Positions 31,662 through 43,100 of a stretch of 64,000 nt of DNA are shown here, piece after piece. The translations under genes and the position numbers were made by a program. The DNA lies in the NCBI RefSeq assembly GCF_023898315.1, contig NC_064621.1, positions 124,347,521-124,411,520 of the forward strand. The letters run 5' to 3'. The stretch is from Schistocerca nitens. Taxonomy: Eukaryota > Arthropoda > Insecta > Orthoptera > Acrididae. The notes under the pieces are model-generated. The model worked only from the letters and a program-made list of their open reading frames with translations, made no database searches and was not told the DNA's origin. Position 1 is the first letter of the stretch, and the number at the start of each line of letters is the position of its first letter.

Positions 31662-33589
31662 TAGGGAGGATCTAAGCATTGGATAGACTGGGTTGTAACG
31701 TAAGTATTTCGCTCAAGATTTACAGTGCTTCTCTGCAGCTCAAAAGTCAGCTGACGACCTGGTAAATGACAGAATGCATAAAAAAAGAAACAAGAATAGA
31801 GACCTTGAAGAGGCCATCTGTAGAGGTGACATAAGGAAAGACGTTAGGTTGAATATTAAGTTGCGTTTCCTGAATGTTATATTTTGTAAAGTTTATGTGC
31901 CTTTTTTCAGAATCTATGAAGGCTATAATTATGTAATTTTGTGCGCTTATTATTACAAACCCAACAAATGTTGTCTCAAGAGTAAATTTTGAAATTATGA
32001 GTGTAAGATGTGACATGTGGAAAAGTGCTTGGAATTCTGCCTGAATTTTATATTATGGTTACAGAATTATAATTAAAAAATTATCAAAATTATCATATTA
32101 GATATATAAAAAAACGGATAAGAGAAGCTTACTACATGCAAAGATATCAAACAGAAAAAAATTTGCAGAAATCTCTTAAACAGTTTCTGGGACAATGGTG
32201 CACACATTATTTTTTCAAAATAATATGTTTAAATTTCATAAAAAACAATAAAATTATATAAAACAAGGAACTTAACAGTAAATGTATTAATTTTGTGTAA
32301 AGCATGGTACACAGTGTCATTGCCATATCTTCAAAACTGTGTATGTGTTGCATCTTTTAAATATTGTTTCTTTTTCATGAATGTCCACCTTTAGTTCACA
32401 AATTTATGTAACTTGTCTCTTACTCGTTGGCGATATTTGCAGAAATGAGAGGTTATTAATATTAATTACTATGACACATTTTCTCTATCGAAAGTTTTGC
32501 GTCGATTGTACTACATTTAAAAGAGTAATGATGGCTAGATAATGTCGCTGCGATAGTGCGTTGCACGCAGCCAGGGTCATGGGTCTCGTCAAAGATGCTA
32601 GCTTGGCTTCTTCCCGCTGGTTAAATATATAATTTATTATCGCAAAGCATCAAGAATAAGTTATTTTGTAAATAGTTCCATTACTTAGATTTCGTATCAT
32701 TTTTTATTCTCTATTCAAACATAAATATGGGCCATCTTCTTGCACTTATACTGTAGCGTAATTCTGTTTCGCGTTATATTTTAGCGTTATTTAATCCCAT
32801 ATTATATCCGAATATGGGAAACATCTTTCTCTCTTTTAAATACCGTAATGCTAACACTACAGGAGGTATCCGGCGATTTGTAGTTGTAGTCAGCTTACAG
32901 AATCACTGCTCATCGCGACTCTAATGTGCCTCCCAGTATCGATGGGAAGCGTCGGTTTGTTTCATGTTCAGAACAAAATGAGTTTTAAATGTCTATCCGA
33001 TAGCGGAAGTCCCAAATCTTGATTCTTGATGTTGTGGGTCGAAAGATGTAGAAGGTGCCACGCTTCTGTTATTTTTAATACGTGGTCCAAAATCTGCACT
33101 CTGTAACACTTCGTTGATTGGTCGTGGAATGTACAAGACTAAACATATACAAATGTGATGAAATCGGCCAGCTCTCTCACGTATGGAAGAAACGTGTTCC
33201 CAAAAAGTCTCACTAGTACGAGTACATTCCTGAGGCAGCTTAATCAGCAGTAAATGTATTCTATCGGTTCTATGTCTAAAGACTTTGTGGGCCCTGACAG
33301 TGTCGATTCTCCTTCGTATCTGTTCTGCTACGTTTCGATATGAGCAAGTTGGTTTTGCAAAATAAGTGAATTAAAAGGATGTTGAGTGCTTATTTTTAAA
33401 ACGAGGATGTGTTTCTTCGATTCTATCTTCAATGAAAGTTACAAAAGTTTATCCTATGTAGGTGCCATCACTCAGGTCAAAACTGTCGAATGATATTCTT
33501 CTACTTTATATTGTGACAAAAGTTTAAACTGTAGGACAGCTAGTGCTGCTGGATCTGCAATCCTCACCTGAACAAAACCTTCTTCTTTA

Positions 33590-33590
<1 letters not shown>
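31662..33590. other. AT-rich non-coding stretch
   Basis: No gene recognised. Poly-purine/AT-rich sequence predominates at 31990-32700. A weak minus-strand translation at 33150-33480 (EQIRRRIDTVRAHKVF) looks faintly protein-like but is broken and unassigned. Confidence 0.45.

Positions 33591-33642
<52 letters not shown>
33591..33642. repeat. (TA)n microsatellite
   Basis: A pure TA dinucleotide run of about 52 bases. Confidence 0.98.
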
Positions 33643-33644
<2 letters not shown>

Positions 33645-35799
33645 CAAGTCCTAAAAGTCTTTGCCATCGGCCGAAGAAACATTTACTTGGTTTCAGGTGG
33701 CCCGACGTAATGACTTGCTATCTTGTACAGTTGATGCAGTAGAAACCATAAGATCAGTGACCAGCGGAAGGCGTCAGCCGACAGTAATCGTACTCACTGG
33801 CTGACCCATGTGTGTGTCCACCTCTGTGACTGACATCAATTTGCAATGAAATGCGATACTCTAATGATGGTGAGGATCGATATTAACTGTATAATCTAGT
33901 CACTGTAAGACTGTACGCAGTGAATTTACTAAATTCTACCACGTTTAAAAAACCCATCCAAATTAGTGAAACTGTACTCTGTAACAATGTAGGGGGTCAA
34001 AAAACCTGCCTCTGTGTCATGGTTAATGCAGAGAGACACTTTACTATCAAGAAGCGTCCTCCAAGAAACGTAAATTATGTAAACAACTTAAGCGTTTCGA
34101 GAAACATCCATATAGCCATAATAACGTCCAGAAATAACTGGAAGAGGAAGCGAATTAATGCACCAGTTGTGGAAGCTGCAAACGACAGTTTTCAGAAAGT
34201 AAAGGAATGTTTCCCTCAGCCTCAAGAAGTCACTTATACATAAACAACGCTTCGTTAACATTGCACTAATGATATATGACCAACTTATAAAGGTGGTTGC
34301 TACAGCTCGAGGTGTAAAGTACACAAATGTACACATATTCGGCTGCTAAGTGAAGCATTCATTTTAGGAATACTTCGCTAAGCTGTGGCAATAATAACTC
34401 CTGGTTGTATCTTTTAATCCAGGATTTAAATCCCAGGAGTGAAACACCAGCTCTCAAGTTTGGAAAGTAGGAGAACTGCACAATAGCTAAACTGTTCGGA
34501 GTGACCTAATGCCAGGAGGTGTTTTATAGCGGCGCACTCCACGTTGAAGAGCAAAATATTCATTCTGGATAACTAAGTTTAGAGGAAAACCTCGGGAATA
34601 GTTCCCTACACCTGTTTTCAGCCATCATGGGATGTTTACACCATTCAGTACATGACGTGTGCCGGGAAGAAACGAACATTTACGAAGAAGCGCTCGTCCG
34701 TCCCACGTAGAAAATAAGAACTACTCTGTTTTCAATGGGTTCACAGTTTCTTCCATTTGAAATTATGAGGAAAGGAAACGCTGTACGTGATTGTAAATTA
34801 AGGTATTGTTTTCTTTTCCGCACTGAGAATTTGCTGTTACAACTCAGTCGCTAAATGCAGTCAATTTTGCTGATCATGCAAACAAAGACTATGCACATGA
34901 CCACGGCTGCAGTCTACATAAAAATCTTCGCAGACATTTTCATTCATATTTCATGGGCGTTTTTAGACTGTAGCAACATTACAAATAGGTATGTAGTGGA
35001 GAGGTGTAATGGCCTTAACGTATGTAACAAAACAACCTAATTCATCGCGCATCATCAAGTAAGTTCTAAATCTCTGTCCTGTTACAAAATAACATCTTTA
35101 TGCTCTGAACATTAGTATGGCGATATGCACACACAGCTCAAATAATTATAATTTGCTAATCATTGACAATAACGCATACGTATGTGTCACTATGTTCCTT
35201 CTAGAAAGTAGAATCGTGTGGCATTGTTGGCTGGGAGTTCTGCAAGACAGGTTTAGCCAGCTAACTGGACATGTTCTTCTGACCTTCGCGTACAATGGCA
35301 CCTTCCTTTCACTAAGTGTGAGAATTAGGAGTTTAAGTGTATCTGAAGAGTGTAGTGACTTTAAAATGTGTATGCAGTGTGTTATCATGCTTCTGTTGGA
35401 TGACAATTAGAGAAGGGACAGGGTGAAACCTGTGCCCCATATCAAATAAGCACAACTGGGGCGGCCGGGCTCAACCTACTAAGTCCCAAATTATCTATTT
35501 TTGAAATCTGATTTTTTTGTTCCTTACTTCTAATACCTATACCAAATGAATCACTATAAATACGAAAATGGCGTAAGGGTATTTGTGCGTACTGACATAA
35601 AGGCTGCCCTCTAAATAGGGCACTGGGATCTATACGTATCGGTCTAGCATATTAAACTGGATTCACGTTTGGTCCTTTCTTATGATACGGCACAAAATAT
35701 TTCATATACTGTGTCACAGGGCATTTAACGCAATACGGTTTTAGTTTCCGTTTGTATTCAGCTGTTAAATGTCTCCTTTCTGTGTTTCTTTGGCCAGTA
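33643..35799. other. No gene recognised
   Basis: Short frames such as 33920-34243 and 35117-35410 have no domain, splice or start context that supports them. A segment at 35603-35630 (CTCTAAATAGGGCACTGGGAT) resembles the piggyBac-type terminus at 38548-38571 and may be part of that old element. Confidence 0.45.
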
Positions 35800-35998
35800 G
35801 CCGCGCGGGGTAGCCGTGCGGTCTAGGGCGCCTTGCCACGGTTCGCACGGATCCCCCCCCTCGGAGGTTCGAGTCCTCCCTTGGGCTTGGGCGTGTGTGT
35901 TGTCCTTAGCGTAAGTTAGTTTAAGTTAGATTAAGTACTGTGTAAGCTTAGGGACCGATGACCTCAGCAGTTTGGTCCCATAGAACTTACTACAAATT
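35800..35998 (+). repeat. tRNA-derived SINE (GGTCCCATAG-tail subfamily)
   Basis: The tRNA-like head (GGGTAGCCGTGCGGTCTAGG, then GGAGGTTCGAGTCCTCCC) is followed by GTCCTTAGCGTAAGTTAG and GACCGATGACCTCAGCAGTT, ending TTGGTCCCATAG. It is the same subfamily as 9990-10191, in the opposite orientation. A C-run sits at about 35853-35859 in the head. Confidence 0.92.
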
Positions 35999-36601
35999 TC
36001 CATTTTGATCAGTTATATGACCAATGCCATCAAACTTAACGCCAAGTATCACTCTCAACAGACTAGATGGAGACTCTAATGGACGTACAAATTTTTTTCT
36101 TCCAGTATCTACATTCAGATATGCAACTGTAACAGCATGTCTGAAACCAAATAACGCCAGTGCATTTTTTCCAAGCACTGGTCTGTGGAGAAGCCAGTCA
36201 TTAATGAGGGTCATTTCCAACATAAGTAGGACCCAATAGCAATTTTCCGATATTTTCCCACTAATCATAGTGATCAACTCCTATCTTGTACGCACTATAT
36301 GACTTCAAAATAGCAGGTTGGTGCACTTGTGTCTCCTTATTTGCTTGTCTATTGTATCTGGTAGTTGCTACTAAAGATTCAACGCTGTAAACATTTGTAC
36401 CAGATGTAAAACACTTAGTGTCGTTCCATCTAACAAATAAGACCTCACTATTGCTGTAGAACTGAGAGTCATATTCATCTTGAGCTGTCCTTTACAGTAA
36501 CTTGCATCTCTAAAGTGGACAATCGCCACCTCGATTCTCTCTGTCTCAATTGCACAGTAACCCGTCTGAGATAAATCAGAAGATACAGGAATTGTAACCA
36601 T
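35990..36601 (-). pseudogene. piggyBac-like transposase C-terminal fragment
   Basis: The frame 36371-36601 (IETERIEVAIVHFRDASY) fits the variable loop region, and 35990-36277 (LMLEMTLINDWLLHRP, then ALFGFRHAVTVAYLNV) fits the helix that in piggyBac transposases reads roughly 'fhflDlaivNawilyr'. VKFDGIGHI corresponds to the block before the C-terminal cysteine-rich finger. No Cys-rich finger or catalytic Asp triad remains. The assignment rests on pattern recognition of the family and is moderate. Confidence 0.6.
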
Positions 36602-36654
36602 ATTTGCGAATATGATGAAAATCCAGCTACACAGTTTATTGGTGACAGTGAAAA

Positions 36655-36735
36655 TTTGTGCCAGACCGGGACTTGAACGCCCATTCCCGCTTTACGCGAG
36701 TGGTCGTCTTGAACCCTTCTGCTTCCTTATCACGC
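36655..36735 (-). repeat. Partial tRNA-derived SINE head
   Basis: On the minus strand there is a tRNA-like segment with B-box-like GTTCAAGTCCCGGTCTGG at about 36659-36676 and GTGCGTGATAAGGAAGCAG at the other end. The body typical of the other SINEs is not attached. This is probably a different, older SINE family. Confidence 0.6.
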
Positions 36736-36978
36736 ACCCCAGACAGATCACAAATTTCATACATCAGTCTTTTGCCTGCATCCTATACCCGCACAGATAC
36801 TGTTAACTCTTAGACGGATAGGCGAATGATCAAATTCGTAGCCTTGTTTTTAGGCAAAAAATACTATATTGCGGTGTCTGTGCTGGTTCAATGTACTCTG
36901 CAATGCCCTTCAGACATGCATACAGTACATAAATCTTTCTGGCCCGAGTAACACACACGAAAATAATATATTGAATGT

Positions 36979-38117
36979 GTAAGACGTGTATATTTCTATT
37001 GTCTATTGTCAAACCACAATTTATGAAAGATGTTTATATTTTATTAATAGGATTAAGTAGGAAGAATTAATATGTGTCATGTTGGAAATAATTGTGGTGG
37101 CAGGGAACGTCTGCACTAAAGTATTGTTGGCAGGAGACACCGCACATTGATATAATTTTAGCCCGCATCTCGTGGTCGTGCGGTAGCGTTCTCGCTTCCC
37201 ACGCCCGGGTTCCCGGGTTCGATTCCCGGCGGGGTCAGGGATTTTCTCTGCCTCGTGATGGCTGGGTGTTGTGTGCTGTCCTTAGGTTAGTTAGGTTTAA
37301 GTAGTTCTAAGTTCTAGGGGACTTATGACCACAGCAGTTGAGTCCCATAGTGCTCAGAGCCATTTTTGATATAATTATAAAAAGCGCGGGAGAGACCGCG
37401 AATGGATACATTTTAAGAAAAGAGCGGGAAAGACCGCGCATTGATACATTTTGTAACGGTAGCAGGGATTGTCTGCACCAGAAAGCATTGCTGGCGGGAG
37501 AGACCGCACTTTAGCGTTCGTAGGAAGTCAGTAGTAAGCGAGAAGTGAAGCGAGTCGGTAGCAGGTCAGAAGCGAGAGGTTGAGAGGCGCGGTGTGCCTG
37601 CCAGCCACCAGCTATGATTTACAAGAGATTATAAACGGATGTAAAGAGACATCAGCAAACTATTATCATAAGAAGTACTAATATTTTTGAATTATTTTTT
37701 TGAGAAACTCAACACTACTGAAGGTATGTTTGTGCAATGCTAGTTGTAAGATTATTGTAAAAAGTAAGTCCCATTTCAACGTTTGTAAAATCATTTCATT
37801 CAGAATAAAATTAATTTTTGCCAGCAATATTGCATTACTGATTATAATCCATCCCAAAAACCATCAACATAAAATTTAGTAAAGTTCCTCTTATGATAAT
37901 AGTTAGCTGATGTCTCTTTACATCCGTTTATAATCTCTTGTATCAATGTGCGGTCTCTCCTGCCAACAATACTTTAGTGCAGACGTTCCCTGCTACCACA
38001 ATTATTTCCAACTTGACAAATATTAATTCATCCTACTTAATCCTATTAATAAAATATAAACATCTTTCATAAATTGTGGTTTGACGATAGACAATAGAAA
38101 TATACACGTCTTACAAA
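36979..38117. repeat. Large interrupted inverted repeat
   Basis: The left arm 36979-37157 (GTAAGACGTGTATATTTC ... GACACCGCACATTGATA) is the reverse complement of about 37940-38117 with few mismatches. A second arm pair, 37622-37677 and about 37884-37940 (CAAGAGATTATAAACGGATG), continues it. Between the left arms lie a SINE (37158-37366) and extra GCGGGAGAGACCGCG-type modules (37384-37510) that are absent on the right. A direct repeat of about 52 bp also exists at 37092-37143 and 37449-37509. It may be two copies of one terminal repeat in opposite orientation, or a fold-back element. Confidence 0.82.
37158..37366 (+). repeat. tRNA-derived SINE with alternative head
   Basis: Flanked by TGATATAATT at 37148-37157 and 37367-37376. 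The head (CTCGTGGTCGTGCGGTAGCG, then GGGTTCGATTCCCGGCG) is from a different tRNA-like source than the SINEs at 28999 and 55202, but the tail (GTCCTTAGGTTAGTTAGG ... GTGCTCAGAGCCATTT) is the same. Confidence 0.95.
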
Positions 38118-38575
38118 TGTTTCAACAAATTGCTTGGTATACTAACAGACACTAACATGTATCACTGAATAACTGAAATGATGACGCCAAGCATCAGTGT
38201 CCTTTTTAGAGCACACGTTAATTTGCTGCAATGCACTGTAATGAACGTGGCTGGTATGGAGCTAACACTGCAAGGAGTTCAGAAGTCAGACTGCTGGTTA
38301 CGAATACTCACAAAAAAGGTCATTGCCACGTTTTTTAAATATGCATATATTATCAATAATGTAAATACCTATAATATCGAAAAGTGTGGCTCAGTATTCA
38401 ACAAGCAATTAAGGACATAATCTTCTGTTTTCATCTTCAGTAAGCATGAATTTGTTTTAAAAAACACCAATAAATTACACAGAGCAGTAAGAGTAAGAAA
38501 ATCGCATTTAATTATAGATTCATAAATAAACATATGTAGTGTCGTCTAAATAGGACACTGGGATATAATGGGTTA

Positions 38576-39027
38576 AGATCACCATAAACAGTGTCACGTG
38601 ACGTCACTCCATTTGATACTGTGGAGAGCTCTGAAATAGAATGTAGTACATTGTCGCAACGTCCGATGACCATGAAAGCTGCACCGCCATACCTCCTCCC
38701 GTCTGACGTAAGAGTCAAAAGGACAGCAGCCAACAGCAGGTGGCGTACCCATGCGGTTACCCGTGCAAGTACGAGTACTGCTCGACGTCACTTATCTTCG
38801 GTGATGTGATGAGAGTCGGTGTTGCCATTGTCCCATTTTAATGATGCATATTGTCAACTTTTGTTGTATGCCCCATCCTTCCTTGAGCACTTTTCGTTCA
38901 CGCTAGTAGTGTTACATAACAGCCACTAAAAGAAATTGAACCTTTTCGACATTCCCCTAGGATGTCTTGTAAGAACAAAAGTTGTAAGGTGTGTGGCGGA
39001 GCGCACAATTCCCGCCAAAGTCATATT
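38576..39027. other. No gene recognised
   Basis: The unique-looking sequence right of the piggyBac-like terminus contains short frames (38591-38809) without domains. Confidence 0.45.
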
Positions 39028-39048
39028 CCCCCCCCCCCCCCCCCCCCC
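39028..39048. repeat. Poly-C tract
   Basis: A run of about 20 C directly follows, in the LINE's own 3' direction, the end of the CR1-like coding sequence at 39057. Confidence 0.95.
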
Positions 39049-39056
39049 TGTTCCAC

Positions 39057-39850
39057 TCACGGATCGCGCGAAGGGAAAAACGACTGTCTGAACGTCTCAG
39101 TACGAGCTCTTATTTCCCTTATCTTTGAATGATGATCATTACGCGATTTGAAAGTTGGTGGTAATAATATATGCTCTGCATTCTCGGTGAAGATTAGATT
39201 TCGGAATTTAGTGAGCAGCCCCTTCTGTTTAACGCGCCGTCTATCTGCAAGTGTGTCCCACTTCAAACTTTCTATGAGATTTGTAACGCCCTCGCGATGG
39301 CTAAATGTACCAGTCACGAATCTTGCCGCTCTTCTTTGGACCTTCTCAATCTCTTGAATCAGACCCAACTGGTAAGGGTCCCATACAGACGAACAATACT
39401 TTAAGACTGGACGAACTAACGTATTGTAAGCTATTTCCTTTGTTGAAGGACTGAATCGCTTCAGGATTCTACCAATAAACCGCAATCTAGAGTTCGCCTT
39501 ACCCGTTACTTGTGTAATCTATTCATTCCATTTGAGATCATTTCGAATAGTCCCACGCAGATACTTGACTGATGTTACCGCTTCCAAAGACTGATCATTT
39601 ATTTTGTACTCATACATTAATGATTTTCGCCTTGTTATACGCAGTAGGTTACACTTAGTAATACTGACAGATAACTGCCGGTCATTGCACCAAGCATTTA
39701 TTTTCTGCAAATCCTCATTGATTTGTTCACAACTTTCGTGTGATACTACTTTCCTGAAGACTACAGCATCATTGGCAAACAGTCTAAGGCCGCCGTCAGT
39801 ACCATCAACCAGATCGTTTATGTAAATCGTAAGGATTGGAGGAAGCATAC
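39057..39850 (-). mobile_element. CR1-like LINE 3' fragment (RT C-terminal half)
   Basis: The minus-strand frames 39519-39935 and 39057-39485 hold the second half of a CR1-type RT: TIYINDLVDGTDGGLRLF, then FANDAVVFRK where the catalytic FADD has become FAND, KCNLLRITRRKS, and the C-terminal LVRPVLKYCSSVWDP and EKVQRRAARFVTG blocks. It is 5' truncated near 39850. The protein is related to, but distinct from, the element at 48932-52800. It lies about 100 bp downstream of the GH31 stop codon, so it may be included in that gene's 3' untranslated region. Confidence 0.9.
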
Positions 39851-39947
39851 CGTATAAGTAAACAGCGTACGAGTATTGTAAGGATTGTAATGAACTAGGA
39901 AGGCATTTTAATTTATATGTACAGAGGCTGTGCACATTTCTGCAGCA

Positions 39948-40147
39948 CTAGGTGGCGGAGACCCTGGTGAAGTAGGGCAGAGTGTCCAGTGGCGCCGGGT
40001 AGCTGTAGAGCCAGGTGGGGCCCTGTATGACGGGGTGCTCCGGGTCCGCCTCGTCCCTCCAGCTGCCCCTGGGCAGGTAGATGTCGCGCTCCACGTCGTC
40101 GTGGTACAGCACCGGCGCCACCAGCACGTCCTCTCCCAGAAGGAACT
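39948..40147 (-). CDS. GH31 glycosidase (MYORG-like), terminal exon
   Basis: The exon starts after the acceptor TGTGCAG (AG at 40149-40148) and ends at a TAG stop (39950-39948). It encodes FLLGEDVLVAPVLYHDD, RDIYLPRGSW and GPTWLYSYPAPLDTLPYF, the usual C-terminal part of GH31 enzymes, where the beta-sandwich follows the catalytic barrel. Its first two bases complete a Glu codon with the last base of the exon at 47778, giving DSEFLLGED, which supports direct splicing over the 7.6-kb intron. The exon is GC-rich in an AT-rich setting. I see no frame damage. Confidence 0.93.
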
Positions 40148-43100
40148 CTGCACACGCAAAGCACACACTGTGTCACTACTGGTCTGCTATCACACAGCTG
40201 ATCCTGCAAAGTAAAGTCACAAAGATTTAACCACCTCTTCAAAAAAATGAACCTACGCAATTTACATTGTGTCTACTTGCTGGAACATAGCTGCAGTTCT
40301 GGCACCGCAGTACGCTACTATGGAGTCAAAACAAGATGGCACAGTCTAATCCCACTTCATCAGTGTCCTGCGCCATTATCTTTTCTTCCTTTTTCTCACA
40401 TCTAGTAGCATGCTATGATACTGAGACGTTGGGTGTACTAGGACTGCAAATATAAGACTGAAAAAAAGGAAAAAAAATTGACCTAACTTTACTTTTCAGG
40501 GCAATGATAAAACTTTATTATAAGACCTTCTACTTATTAGGAAAAAGCCATACATTTAAGTTCTTTCTTGTCTATTGTGAAACACACAGACAGCAAACAT
40601 AAAAGCTCCACACTTTTGCCTCGTAGCCCCACTACAAGAGATTTACATGAATCCATAAAGCGTGAGCGACACTAAAATGGGAAAGCCTTTTCTCAGTAAT
40701 CGATCGTTCAATGTTTTAATATCGCTTTCAGTTCTATATCGTGTGCTAATGTTTTTCATTTCGACATATTTCGTACGTATAAGAAACGTCCTCATAAAAT
40801 GTTCTATGCATTGCATTCTGTCCCTGTTTTCCTCAAAAATGCTGTTTCCTCTGCCCTCCTAAATATCTCCAATTGCCTTGCTACATCACTAACCTGTCCT
40901 TTCTTCGGTTAAATGTTTTCCACGGACATCCGCTCTTGGCATTTCTCTCCAGAACTCTGCATTTGGTATAACCTCAGTCAAGATGCACTTTAATCTCAAT
41001 AACCAATTTCATTTTCTCCGGTTTTATAGTGATTCACATTACGCTGGATACAATGTGGTGATGCAGAATTATAGTATGAAAAGCATATTATTCCTTTTCA
41101 TGAAATTATTTCGCAGCCATTCGCTTCTTTCATCGTACCCAAATAATTATTTTACGATCATTATACTTATTTCAATGAGGTCTGATGAATCTGTTGTTCG
41201 TAATGTCCTTTCTATTGCGATTTTCCTTTTTGGCCATTAACTACCTACTGTCATGTAGACTTATTTAAGTGTCATTTTTGTTATTACTAATACATAATTT
41301 TCTATAAACACTGCAGTATTTGTTGTACGCAGACCCCGGCAGCAGCGGTACTCAGTAGCATCACCCACTCCCCTCTGCCCCCCCCCCCCCCCCCCTCACG
41401 CCAGTATCCAGCTCCGTCCCATCGGCCACTTGTGTGCCAGCTTCCACGCCCTATCGCTACACTTCTGTGGCTATTTAGCAGTCGCAAATTTAATTTCTGG
41501 CTATTAGATATTATTTCATGGATGAAAACTGACATGCGGCTAAACAAAGGAAGGCTTAGAACTTTGACCATGAATCGAGTTACTAAAGATAATTTTATAA
41601 AAGTGGAAAACCAAATGTTGTTCTCTATGATAATGGTTTCCAACTAATTTTATAATTTTGGATATGTGAGTTGCAAGACCATGAAGTAGAACTGAAATAC
41701 TTTGTGACATACCATCATCCAAGCAACTCTTATGAAAGCTACATGAGAGAGCCTGGAATGCATTTTTAGAACATACTGCCCTTAGCAGCATAGTACATGG
41801 AGATGATTGCTACAAACTATAAGGGAAATTTAACTGTTTCAATCATTACAGTACTGGGTGCACACCAATGTAAATTATGAGAGAAGGAAGAGACTAGTGT
41901 ATCATTCAAGAAATTATAGTATTCCCATCTAGGAATGAAATGGGAACCGATTAGTGATAGAGGTTGTCTAAACTACATATGACGAAATGGGTAGTGGTCA
42001 AGATAATGAAACAACATGTCCAGTTACACTATAAGGCAATGACACAGCGCCCTTGTAAAGGCATAAGAGGAGAAAGGTCAACATGGTCGCTGAAAATGAC
42101 CGTACGATCAAGAACATTCACCAGTAGTCAAAGTTATCAGCTGGCATTTCGAAACTGTTTCATATTTATTACGCTACAGTTGATGTAGCTGATATACCAC
42201 AAACTGACGATTATTTTTTTTCGTTGTTCCTCAGTTTAAATAGAAGTTCAGTGCTGGGAACATGGATCAGAAATTGTATAACACTAGAGTGGACTTGTAA
42301 CACCATAGCTCTAATGCTGTACTGATTTATTTTGCTTTTGTTTCATTTAACGTTACATTGCTGTGCTTCTGTAAATGTGTGTGATTGAATCGATAACATA
42401 AAATTGTATACTGCTTTCTTTATACAAACTTTGATGTCATGGTTTGGTTCTATGCTGTGTAGCATATCTGTTATTTAAATTCTTTGTCCCATTTGGGGGG
42501 AACAAAACTTACTGCATATAATTGTAATTTTGTGTGAATAATTTTTTGTAGAAATACTAATATGTGCAAATGTTCTGTTTTGTTTAAAATGATTGTTTGC
42601 TGTTATGTAAACTGCTGATCCTCACTTAGGGTTCTTAGTTAGTTTGTATGTAAAAGGTGTAGTGGTTCCCCTCGGGAACGGAACTGTTTAGCGCGCGCAA
42701 ATTGTAGTTGGCCTAGGTAGGAAAGGTGGAACTGATAGTCAGTCGGGGACGAGCAACGAGTCGGGGACGAGCAACGAGTCTGTGCACTGCCATGTAAAAG
42801 ATGCATATTGTGCTGGTTCCGGGAGAGGCTTTTCCTGCTTCTTTCCAAGGCCTCGGATGGATGGATAAATAGCTGGAACTATTCTGGAATTTGTATCTAT
42901 CATCGCCACCAAGAAATGACAGTCCAGCAATTCTGCCTGCAATTCCACCTACCGACAAGCAGTTACCACCACATTGCGCAATCATTGCATCGGAATGCTA
43001 TAATGATGTACAGTGAAGGATCAGCTTAATGGATGTGTTAGTGTGCTCAAATATAAGGTAAATTTTATCTGAATTTATGTACCTACCTTGACTTTTCTCC

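Larger units (their letters stand above)
35990..38571 (-). mobile_element. piggyBac-like element remnant with later insertions
   Basis: The right end reads GGACACTGGGATATAATGGG followed by TTAA at 38572-38575, the piggyBac target. Minus-strand coding remnants at 35990-36277 and 36371-36601 resemble the C-terminal half of piggyBac-family transposases. The interior is occupied by a SINE fragment (36655-36735), a SINE (37158-37366) and an inverted-repeat structure (36979-38117). The left end is not clearly identified, so the left boundary is approximate. Confidence 0.6.

Noticed and set aside
33920-34243. Small gene with 107 codons
   Set aside because: No domain, splice context or codon evidence; it sits in AT-rich unique DNA.
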